From Clostridia bacterium (GTDB taxonomy: Bacteria; Bacillota; Clostridia; Oscillospirales; CAG-272), in NCBI GenBank assembly GCA_017452545.1, contig JAFTME010000145.1:1-43055 (forward strand): a stretch of DNA of 43,055 nucleotides, given 5' to 3'. The stretch's first letter is position 1. Every line of letters starts with the position of its first letter. Both the position numbers and the translations under genes were made by a program. Shown here piece by piece: positions 23,346 to 31,900 of this stretch. The notes below the pieces were generated by a model. The model was not told where the DNA came from. It saw only the letters and a list, made by a program, of their open reading frames with translations, and did not search any database.

Positions 23346-24731
23346 ATGCTTGAAGTATCCTCGCAAACCAATCTTCTGGAGCAGAAATCCTACCGCTATC
23401 AGCTTCAGGACGTTGCCGAGCCCAATCTTTACCGTGACGTTTATCCGTACACGGAGGTACCGAAGGTGCCGTTCAACCACCGCCGCGTACCCATCAATAT
23501 GCCCAAGGAGATCTGGATCACCGATACGACCATGCGTGACGGTCAGCAGTCGGTTGAGCCGTATACCGTCAAGCAGATCGTTGATCTTTACCGTTTGATG
23601 TCGCGCCTTGGCGGCCCCAAGGGCATCATTCGTCAAACGGAGTTTTTTATTTACAGCAAGAAGGACAGAGAAGCGCTTGAGGCATGCTTGTCGCTTGGCT
23701 TGAAGTTCCCCGAGATCACGACCTGGATCCGCGCCAACCGCGAGGATTTCAAGCTGGTGCGTGATCTGAACATCAAGGAGACCGGTATTCTCGTCAGCTC
23801 CTCCGATTATCATATTTTCAAGAAAATGAAGATGACCCGTGCCGAGGCGATGGATTATTATCTGCATACCGTCTCCGATGCGTTTGAGGCAGGGGTCGTT
23901 CCGCGCTGCCATCTGGAGGATATTACCCGTGCGGATTTCTACGGCTTTGTCGTACCCTTTGTCAACAAGCTGATGGAAATGAGCTATGATGCGGGCATTC
24001 CCGTCAAGATCCGTGCCTGCGACACGATGGGCTACGGTGTACCGTTCTCCGAGGTCGCCATCCCTCGCAGCGTTCCCGGTATCATCTACGGTCTGCAGCA
24101 TTACTCCGACGTTCCCAGCGAGCAGCTGGAATGGCACGGTCACAACGACTTCTACAAGGCAGTCAGCAACGCATCCACGGCATGGCTGTACGGTGCGAGT
24201 GCGGTCAACTGCTCGTTGCTCGGTATCGGTGAGAGAACGGGTAACATTCCGCTGGAGGCAATGGTATTTGAGTACGCCTCGCTGCGCGGCACGATGGATG
24301 GCATGGATCCTACGGCGATTACCGATATTGCCAACTATTTCCGTGAGGAGATCGGCTATACCATTCCCGATATGACGCCCTTTGTCGGCAGAAACTTCAA
24401 CGTTACCCGCGCGGGCATTCATGCGGACGGCCTGATGAAGGACGAGGAGATCTACAACATTTTTGATACTAAGACCATTCTTAACCGCAGCGCAGGTGTT
24501 ATGGTCACCAAGACCTCCGGACTTGCGGGTATCGCGTACTGGATCAACGAAAACTACGGTCTTAAGGGCGATGCGCGCATTCAGAAACACGATCCGCTGG
24601 TACAGGCGCTCAAGGAGTGGGTCGATGATGAATACGAAAACGGCAGACAAAACGTGCTTTCCAACGGTGAGCTGGAGGAAAAAATCGACGAGCTGGGGAA
24701 GGGACGCTTCAAAAAGCCTACCAGCTTTTGA
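23346..24731 (+). CDS. Re-type citrate synthase (isopropylmalate/homocitrate synthase family)
   Basis: A 461-residue DRE-TIM metallolyase. Condenses oxaloacetate and acetyl-CoA, or a close analogue reaction. The signature is TDTTMRDGQQS (Arg64, Asp65, Gln67) and the metal-binding HGHND pair is His264/His266; GERTGNIPLEAMV and the NVTRAGIHADGLMKDEEIYN segment also fit. It has no C-terminal leucine-binding LeuA domain, so it is not an ordinary isopropylmalate synthase. The next genes in the operon are aconitase and isocitrate dehydrogenase, so citrate is the expected product, as with the known Re-citrate synthase of Clostridium kluyveri, which replaces the ordinary enzyme in several anaerobes. 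Homocitrate synthase is the alternative. ATG 23346 follows GAAAGGA by 10 bases. Confidence 0.85.
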   Translation: MLEVSSQTNLLEQKSYRYQLQDVAEPNLYRDVYPYTEVPKVPFNHRRVPINMPKEIWITDTTMRDGQQSVEPYTVKQIVDLYRLMSRLGGPKGIIRQTEFFIYSKKDREALEACLSLGLKFPEITTWIRANREDFKLVRDLNIKETGILVSSSDYHIFKKMKMTRAEAMDYYLHTVSDAFEAGVVPRCHLEDITRADFYGFVVPFVNKLMEMSYDAGIPVKIRACDTMGYGVPFSEVAIPRSVPGIIYGLQHYSDVPSEQLEWHGHNDFYKAVSNASTAWLYGASAVNCSLLGIGERTGNIPLEAMVFEYASLRGTMDGMDPTAITDIANYFREEIGYTIPDMTPFVGRNFNVTRAGIHADGLMKDEEIYNIFDTKTILNRSAGVMVTKTSGLAGIAYWINENYGLKGDARIQKHDPLVQALKEWVDDEYENGRQNVLSNGELEEKIDELGKGRFKKPTSF

Positions 24732-24752
24732 TCGCGTATAGGTGAGTCGGAT

Positions 24753-25415
24753 ATGAACGACGGAAAATATTCATCCCGCACGGCCTACGTATTCGAAACG
24801 CTTGAAAATGAAATTCTTGGCGGTGTCTACCGCGACGGTGATCTTTTGACCGAGCTGAAGCTGTGTGAAAAGTTTAACGTCAGCCGTACTCCCGTTCGCG
24901 AGGCGCTCAACCGTCTCAAGCAGGAAAACCTCGTGGTGGAAACGGTACACGGCATGGCTGTCGTCGGCGTGACCGCAAAGGATATTCTGGATATCTATGA
25001 GATACGTAAGCGGATCGAAGGATACGCGACGGGCTGCTGCGCGGCGATCATCACACCCGCACAGCTGGCACAGCTGCGTGAGGTCGTGGATCTGCAGGAG
25101 TTTTACACCGAGCGCGGTGTTGCGGACAGCATCCGCGATACGGACAGCCGCTTCCACGAAATGATCTACGCCTTTTGCGGCAGCAGAACGCTGCGCGAGA
25201 TGCTCAGCGAGCTGCACAGAAAGGTGCAGAAGTACAGGAAGATTTCGGTGGAGAACCCCCACCGTGCCAAGGTTGCCGTAAGGGAGCACAGAGATATTCT
25301 GGAGGCACTCGTCAAGCACGATGCTGCAGAAGCGGAATATCTTGCCGTGCTGCATATTGAAAATGCCAAGAAAAATATTGTGCTTGCTACCGGCAGCACG
25401 GGTGAGCACGACTGA
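24753..25415 (+). CDS. GntR-family regulator with FCD domain (likely citrate-operon repressor)
   Basis: A 220-residue regulator. The winged helix-turn-helix spans about residues 8-72 (LLTELKLCEKFNVSRTPVREALNRLKQENLV is the recognition region). The all-helical FCD domain has the metal/ligand residues Asp131, His135, His179 and His201. Such regulators sense small organic acids, often citrate, 2-oxo acids or their analogues. It sits inside the operon, 21 bases after the synthase stop, with only a weak ribosome site (TAGGTGAG), and the palindrome at 23304 is the probable target, so it most likely represses its own operon. The ligand is inferred from context, not from sequence. Confidence 0.9.
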   Translation: MNDGKYSSRTAYVFETLENEILGGVYRDGDLLTELKLCEKFNVSRTPVREALNRLKQENLVVETVHGMAVVGVTAKDILDIYEIRKRIEGYATGCCAAIITPAQLAQLREVVDLQEFYTERGVADSIRDTDSRFHEMIYAFCGSRTLREMLSELHRKVQKYRKISVENPHRAKVAVREHRDILEALVKHDAAEAEYLAVLHIENAKKNIVLATGSTGEHD

Positions 25416-25451
25416 TCAAACCGTGAAAAAGTTAGAAAAGAGGATATATTT

Positions 25452-27386
25452 ATGGGACTGACAATCGCACAAAAAATCATTCAGGCGCATCTGGTCAAGG
25501 GCGAAATGATCGCCGGACAGGAGATCGCGCTGCGTATGGACCAAACGCTGACGCAGGATGCTACGGGTACCATGGCGTATCTGGAGTTTGAATCGATTGG
25601 TATTCCTCGCGTTCGCACCGAGCTGAGCGTGGCGTATATCGATCACAACACACTGCAATCCGGCTTTGAAAATGCAGATGACCATCGCTATATTCAGTCG
25701 GTGGCTAAAAAATACGGCATTCGCTTCTCCCGTCCCGGCAACGGTATTTGTCACCAGGTACATCTGGAGCGCTTCGGCAAGCCCGGCAAGACGCTGATCG
25801 GCTCGGACAGCCACACCCCCACGGGTGGCGGTATCGGTATGCTTGCCTTCGGCGCGGGCGGTATGGATGTAGCGGTTGCCATGGGTGGCGGTGAGTATTA
25901 TATCACCATGCCCAAAATGATCAAGGTCAATCTGACGGGTAAGCTTTCCCCCTGGGTCAGCGCTAAGGACGTCAGCCTTGAGATCTTGCGCATCCTGTCC
26001 GTCAAGGGCGGTGTCGGTTATATCGTTGAATGGGGCGGCGAGGGCGTCAAGACCTTGTCCGTACCCGAGCGTGCGACCATTACCAACATGGGCACCGAGC
26101 TTGGTGCGACCACCTCGATTTTCCCCTCCGATGAAACGACGCGTGCCTTCCTTGCCGCACAGGGCAGAGAAGAGGACTACATTCCGCTGGCAAGCGATCC
26201 CGACGCCGTCTACGATCGCGTGATCGATATCGATCTGTCCTCGCTCAAGCCGCTGCTGGCTTGTCCTCACAGCCCCGACAATATCAAGCCCGCAGACGAG
26301 TTGTCCAACGTTAAGGTCGATCAGGTTTGCATCGGCTCCTGCACCAACTCCTCGCTGCGTGATATGCTGCGTGTGGCAGCCATTCTCAAGGGCAAAAAGA
26401 TCGACGATTCCGTCAGCCTGTCCATCTCTCCCGGATCCAAGCAGGTGCTGACCATGCTTGCGGATTGCGGCGCGCTTGCCGATATGATCGCAGCAGGTGC
26501 CAGAATTCTTGAATGTGCCTGCGGTCCTTGCATCGGTATGGGCTTCTCGCCCAATTCCGCCGGTGTTTCTTTGCGTACCTTTAACCGCAATTTTGAAGGT
26601 CGCAGCGGTACCAAGGACGGTCAGGTTTATCTGGTCTCCCCCGAGCTTGCAGCCGCTTCCGCATTGACGGGATATATTACCGATCCCCGCACGCTGGGTG
26701 AGTATCCCGAGATCGTGATGCCCGATGCCTTTGTCGTGAACGATTCCGCCGTGCTGATGCCGGCATCCGCTGATGAGGCAGACGCCGTTGAGGTGCTGCG
26801 CGGTCCCAACATCAAGCCGTTCCCCGAGGCACGTCCCCTCAGTGATACTATTACGGCGCCCTTGACACTCAAGGTCGGTGATAATATCACGACCGACCAC
26901 ATCATGCCCGCAGGTGCCAAGATCCTGCCGTATCGCTCCAATATTCCGTATCTGTCCAAGTTTTGCTTCGCCGTTTGCGACGAGACCTTCGCAGAGCGCG
27001 CACTTGCCGCAGGGCAGTCGATCATCGTGGGCGGTGTGAACTATGGACAGGGCTCCTCCCGTGAGCATGCGGCGCTGGTTCCGCTGTATCTCGGCGTTCG
27101 CGTCGTCGTTGCCAAGAGCTTTGCACGTATTCACGTGGCAAATCTGATCAACGCCGGCATTTTGCCCTTGACCTTTGTCAATCCCGACGATTACGACAAG
27201 GTTTCGCAGGGAGATGAGCTGGAGCTTTGCGGTCTGTTTGATGCGATCGTCAGCGGCAAGGCTGTTATGCTGAACAAGACGACGGGCGAGAGCATTGAGC
27301 TTTGCGGCTCGTTCTCCGAGCGTCAGCAGGCGATGCTGCGCGCAGGCGGCCTGCTGAAATATACCCGCGACGCAGGGAACAACTGA
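25452..27386 (+). CDS. Aconitate hydratase, short type
   Basis: Interconverts citrate and isocitrate with a [4Fe-4S] cluster. The protein has 644 residues, like the shorter mitochondrial-like/archaeal aconitases and unlike the ~890-residue AcnA. The cluster ligands are Cys297 in IGSCTNSS and Cys357/Cys360 in CACGPC. The substrate segments SDSHTPTGGGIGMLAFGAGG and the mobile-domain signature GGVNYGQGSSREHAALVPLYLGVRVVVAKSFARIH are intact. It is the third gene of the citrate operon; an AAAGAGG site lies about 8 bases before ATG 25452. 3-isopropylmalate dehydratase is the alternative family, but the single fused chain and the neighbours favour aconitase. Confidence 0.93.
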   Translation: MGLTIAQKIIQAHLVKGEMIAGQEIALRMDQTLTQDATGTMAYLEFESIGIPRVRTELSVAYIDHNTLQSGFENADDHRYIQSVAKKYGIRFSRPGNGICHQVHLERFGKPGKTLIGSDSHTPTGGGIGMLAFGAGGMDVAVAMGGGEYYITMPKMIKVNLTGKLSPWVSAKDVSLEILRILSVKGGVGYIVEWGGEGVKTLSVPERATITNMGTELGATTSIFPSDETTRAFLAAQGREEDYIPLASDPDAVYDRVIDIDLSSLKPLLACPHSPDNIKPADELSNVKVDQVCIGSCTNSSLRDMLRVAAILKGKKIDDSVSLSISPGSKQVLTMLADCGALADMIAAGARILECACGPCIGMGFSPNSAGVSLRTFNRNFEGRSGTKDGQVYLVSPELAAASALTGYITDPRTLGEYPEIVMPDAFVVNDSAVLMPASADEADAVEVLRGPNIKPFPEARPLSDTITAPLTLKVGDNITTDHIMPAGAKILPYRSNIPYLSKFCFAVCDETFAERALAAGQSIIVGGVNYGQGSSREHAALVPLYLGVRVVVAKSFARIHVANLINAGILPLTFVNPDDYDKVSQGDELELCGLFDAIVSGKAVMLNKTTGESIELCGSFSERQQAMLRAGGLLKYTRDAGNN

Positions 27387-27415
27387 GTATCGTTTTTAAG
27401 ACTGGAGAATACATC

Positions 27416-28615
27416 ATGGCAAAAATTCAAATGAAAACGCCGCTGGTCGAGATGGACGGCGACGAAATGACGAGAATTCTTTGGCAGAAGATCAAGGACG
27501 AGCTGATCCTTCCTTTTGTCGATCTGAAGACCGAATACTACGACCTTGGCTTGCCCGAGCGTGAGCGCACCCGTGACGAGGTCACCATGCAGGCAGCGCT
27601 TGCCAATAAAAAGTATGGTGTTGCTGTCAAGTGTGCGACCATTACGCCCAACAAGCAGCGCGTTGAGGAATACAATCTTTCCGAGATGTGGAAGAGCCCG
27701 AACGGCACCATCCGCGCCGTTCTTGACGGTACGGTATTCCGTGCGCCCATTCTGATCGACAGCATCAAGCCTGCCGTTCGCAACTGGAAAAAGCCCATCA
27801 CCATCGCTCGTCACGCATACGGCGACGTATATAAGGCAAGCGAGTTCCGCATTGAGGGCGAGGGTAAGGCAGAGCTGGTCTTTACCGCTGCCGACGGTAC
27901 GGAGCGCAGACAGACCATTTACGATTTCGAGTGCCCCGGCGTGCTGCAGGGACAGTACAACAAGGATACCTCTATCCGTGCCTTTGCACACTCCTGCTTC
28001 CAATACGCGATCGATACCAAGCAGGATCTGTGGTTTTCGACCAAGGACACCATCTCCAAGCAGTACGATCAGACCTTCAAGCTGCTGTTTGAGGAGATCT
28101 ATCAGACGGAATACAAGGCAAAGTTTGAGGAGCTTGGCATTGAGTATTTCTACACGCTGATCGATGACGCGGTCGCGCGCGTGATCCGCAGCGAGGGCGG
28201 CTTTATCTGGGCGTGCAAAAACTACGACGGCGACGTCATGAGCGACATGGTTTCGACGGCGGTCGGCTCGCTGGCGATGATGACCTCGGTGCTCGTTTCT
28301 CCCGACGGTAATTACGAGTACGAGGCAGCACACGACACGGTTACGCGCCACTATTATTGCTATCTCAAGGGTGAGGAGACTTCGACCAACCCCATGGCGA
28401 CCATCTTCGCTTGGACGGGCGCGCTGCGCAAGAGAGGTGAGCTGGACGAGTTGCCCGAGCTTGTAGCCTTTGCCGACAGACTGGAGGCAGCTTGCATCAA
28501 GACGCTGGACGACGGTATTATGACCAAGGATCTGGCAGGTCTTGTTGAGGACAAGTCCGCCGTTACTGCGGTCAACAGCGATCAGTTCCTCAAGGCGATC
28601 CGCGAGAGAATGTAA
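27416..28615 (+). CDS. icd: Isocitrate dehydrogenase, NADP type (eukaryote-like homodimer)
   Basis: Oxidative decarboxylation of isocitrate to 2-oxoglutarate. The 399-residue chain belongs to the class shared with human IDH1/IDH2: isocitrate-binding Arg residues in NGTIRA, TVFRAP and IARHAYGD, metal Asp residues in LIDDAVA and CKNYDGDVMSDM, and the C-terminal KDLAGLVEDK. In the NADP loop EAAHGTVTRH of relatives, this protein has EAAHDTVTRH: Asp replaces the Gly that is invariant in most members, while the following Arg-His pair that grips the 2'-phosphate is kept. GGAGAA lies 5 bases before ATG 27416. It is the last gene of the operon and completes the synthase-aconitase-dehydrogenase route to glutamate. 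Confidence 0.95.
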   Translation: MAKIQMKTPLVEMDGDEMTRILWQKIKDELILPFVDLKTEYYDLGLPERERTRDEVTMQAALANKKYGVAVKCATITPNKQRVEEYNLSEMWKSPNGTIRAVLDGTVFRAPILIDSIKPAVRNWKKPITIARHAYGDVYKASEFRIEGEGKAELVFTAADGTERRQTIYDFECPGVLQGQYNKDTSIRAFAHSCFQYAIDTKQDLWFSTKDTISKQYDQTFKLLFEEIYQTEYKAKFEELGIEYFYTLIDDAVARVIRSEGGFIWACKNYDGDVMSDMVSTAVGSLAMMTSVLVSPDGNYEYEAAHDTVTRHYYCYLKGEETSTNPMATIFAWTGALRKRGELDELPELVAFADRLEAACIKTLDDGIMTKDLAGLVEDKSAVTAVNSDQFLKAIRERM

Positions 28616-28639
28616 ACGAGGAAAAGGGAATATAAGAGC

Positions 28640-28675
28640 GGGGGAAAAGCTTTTTTTGAAAAAAGTTTTTCCCCC
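28640..28675. repeat. A/T-run hairpin with GGGGG/CCCCC clamp
   Basis: GGGGGAAAA, then CTTTTTT-TG-AAAAAAG, then TTTTCCCCC: a nested stem with bulge. Sequences of this design recur between genes in many gut Clostridia. It may give first-stage termination after icd, since CCCTTTTTTC follows at 28678. Confidence 0.55.
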
Positions 28676-28722
28676 ACACCCTTTTTTCAAAAAAATATTT
28701 TATGTCTGCAAGTATGCAGCGT

Positions 28723-28745
28723 CTGCGACATCGCAGGCTTTTTTT
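28723..28745 (+). terminator. Terminator of the citrate operon
   Basis: CTGCG-ACAT-CGCAG stem and then GCTTTTTTT. Confidence 0.75.
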
Positions 28746-28844
28746 GATGGTGTGGGGAGGATCGGCAGCAGATTGGTCGGTTGTGATACTGCACAAATTT
28801 TTTGGGGATATATTAGTGAAAGCGCCAAATCACAGGAGATCGTG

Positions 28845-28873
28845 TTGACGAAAAAAAGATGGCGTGATATAAT
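28845..28873 (+). promoter_or_regulatory. Sigma-A promoter of the giant lipoprotein gene
   Basis: TTGACG, 17 bases, TATAAT; the start codon follows 33 bases later with GGAGGT in between. Confidence 0.85.
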
Positions 28874-28906
28874 TGGATCGTAATATCTACGGAGGTATTT
28901 CAGCCA

Positions 28907-31900
28907 ATGACAATGAAAAAAAGATTTTTACTGCTTGTCATGGCTGTGCTGCTTGTGATGGCTATGATGCTTGTTTCGTGCAAGAGTGATCCCATCGACG
29001 AGCCGCAGCCCGATGACAGTCAAGGTAAGCCGACGGTCAGTCTGATCGAGAACGGTGCTTCCGATTACGAGATCATCGTTAACAAGGGCGCATCAAGAGA
29101 TCTCTCGATCGCAGCGCTGCGGGTGCGCAGCGCGCTGCACGAAGCCACCGGTGTCAGACTTGATCTGACAAAGATTGAACCGGATGCAGAGGAGAGTGCC
29201 CCTACGGACACGCTTGAGATTCTGATCGGCACGACCAACCGCACGCAAAGTGCTGAGGCGGTCGCGGCTTTGGGTGAGAATGAATACGTGATCGCGCTGA
29301 TGGGCAAGCGCCTTGTCATTACGGCTGCCACCGACGAGGGCGCTGTTGCAGCTTGTGAGGCGTTTGTCTCGCAGGTGCTTGGCTTCTCAAAGGAGAGTGG
29401 CACTTATGCGGTCAATGCACTGGTGCTTGAGGAGGGATATCAGCTCAAGGGCACCTACACCCCTGCGCCGGTAGACGATGAAGACGGTGACGACCGCCAA
29501 GAGATCGTTTACGAGGATCAGAACGCCCCGACCAAGTCGCCCGAAACCTACGTTCGCCCGACCTACAAACTGGTGGACGGACAGTACGTACAGAGCTACG
29601 AGGAGGTCGAGTACACCGGCGTGATGACCACCTTCCAGGCGAGCGTTCTTTATAACGAGGGCGTTGCGATCAACACTGACGCTGTGATGGTGTACTCCTA
29701 TTCGGATACCAATTTTGCGTCGTGGTACAGCTCGGGGGATTACGTCATCGATATGATGATTGCTGTCAACCGCGCGGGAAAAGATTATCTTTCCAAGGAT
29801 AAGAGCAACTATGAGGACATCCAGATGGAGGCGAGCGGAAACTATCTGCCGCATCCGACCCACTCGGAGTCCAATCCCTGCTATTACATGGTTCCTTCGA
29901 AGGACTGGATCGAATTTGTTTGGAGCGATGTGCTTCGTCCCATGATCGAAACCTACCATCCGCAAACGATTGCACTGGAGGAGCCCGAAATGTGGGGACG
30001 CTCCGGCTACTCCGAGACCTTCAAGAAGGAGTGGCAGGAATACTACGGTGAGCCCTGGGTGGATCCCGCTACATCCGCGGAAGCAACGCTTAAGGCAAAT
30101 GTGCTCAAATGCTATCTTTTTGAGCGCATCCTGACGGTGCTCTCCGAGCGCGTCAAGGCGCTCTCTCCTACCACGCAGGTCTACGTTGCCTCGCACAGCA
30201 CCATGGACTATGCCCGCCGCCCGATCGTATCCGGCTTGAACCACTATCTGGCAACCGGCGCCATCGACGGAGTCATTGGACAGACTTGGTCGGGTACGCA
30301 CGTGGCTCCCTTTGCCTACAACGGCTCCAAGGTGATCGATAACTTCACCAATGCCTTTGTTGAATACGCTTCCTACGTAGATTCCGTGGAGGGCTCGGCG
30401 TTCTATGCGCTTGCCGACCCGATGGACGATGACGGAAACAGACCCGAAGGATCGTACGAATTTTTGTACCGACAGTCGATTGCGGCACAGTTGATGCAGC
30501 CGGAGATCCACCGCTTCCAGGTGCTTCCGTGGGTCAACCGTGCATACGCTGCCGTTGGAAACGACTACCGCTCGGTACAGTCCACCATTTTTGAAATGCT
30601 GAACGATATCGGTGGGGAGGCAGTGGAGATCACGGCAGGAACGCCGGGGATTACCTATCTGCTCTCCGATACGCTCTCCTGGATGTCGCCCAACAACGGC
30701 TGGGCAATGACACCCAACGACGGTATGTATGCCGTAACGGCACCCCTGATCCGCGACGGCGTTCCCGTCAAAATGAAGGCGATGGATCAGATCACCTCTG
30801 CAAAGGATCTCGAGGGCGTGACGCTGCTGCTGGTCAGCTTTGACAGCTCCGTGCCGTTGAGCGAGGAGATCAATGCTGCGATTGCCGACTGGGTAAAGCA
30901 GGGTGGAACCATGCTTTACGTTTCCGGTCATAACCAATATTTCGAGTGCGAGGATTACTTCTTCTGGAAGGATGACGGTTCTCCACTTGCCAACCTTTTT
31001 GCACAAATGGGTGTGAATGTCAAGGTGAACAGTGGAGTAAACGTATCTTCTACCGCGCGCCTTGCTGCCAAGGAGTCTGCGCTTTCGGCTGCCTTTGACG
31101 GTCACAGCTATCCGCTGATGTATCGCTCCTTCCTGGTTTCCTTTGAGGGGGCAGACAAGCCGATCTTGACGTTGGGTGACAGCGTGATCGGCTTTGAGCA
31201 GTCGGTCGGTAAGGGTGAAATCGTTGTCATCGGCTTGCCCTCGGCGTATCTGAGCAATTATCAGGGTGGTGCGACCATGATGCGTGCACTGACCGAATAT
31301 GCGCTGCAGAGCACGGACTACGAGTACGTTTCCTCCGATCTGATGGTTGCAAAGCGCGGCAAGTACACCATCGCGCACGCATTTGCTGAGCCGCAGATCC
31401 TCAAGGGAACCTATATCAACCTGTTCGACCCCGAGCTTGCTGTTGTTATTGATCCCAAGATCCTTTTGAATGACAGTATGGTTCTTGTTGATGCGGATGC
31501 CTACGACTTGAGTGTACCGCGTCTGGGATATTCGACCGGTACGGTTACGGAGCTCAAGGAGACAAAGGATGCGATGTCCTTCTCGCTGACCAGCGCCGGT
31601 AATACCACCGTCAGCTGCCGCATTCTGCTGCCGGAGAATATTTATTTCCATACGCTGACGCTGGAGCGCGACGGACGCGAGGTGCTGCCGCACGCTGTTA
31701 TCTACGATGAAAAGACGCATTCGCTTCGTGTGACCTTTGACGGGGGCAAAACGCCGATTGCAGTCGCACTGACCTTTACAAGCGACAAAACCGCAGGTGA
31801 GTATAGCGCGTATACCGTAAGGGATACCGATATTCCTACCAACGCGGCAGGCGAGGATGCAGCGTATCTGCTTGTGAATACGGCACGCTCCAAGGATAAT

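Noticed and set aside
25416-27134. 572-codon minus-strand frame opposite aconitase
   Set aside because: Antisense shadow; aconitase cluster Cys motifs are on the plus strand.
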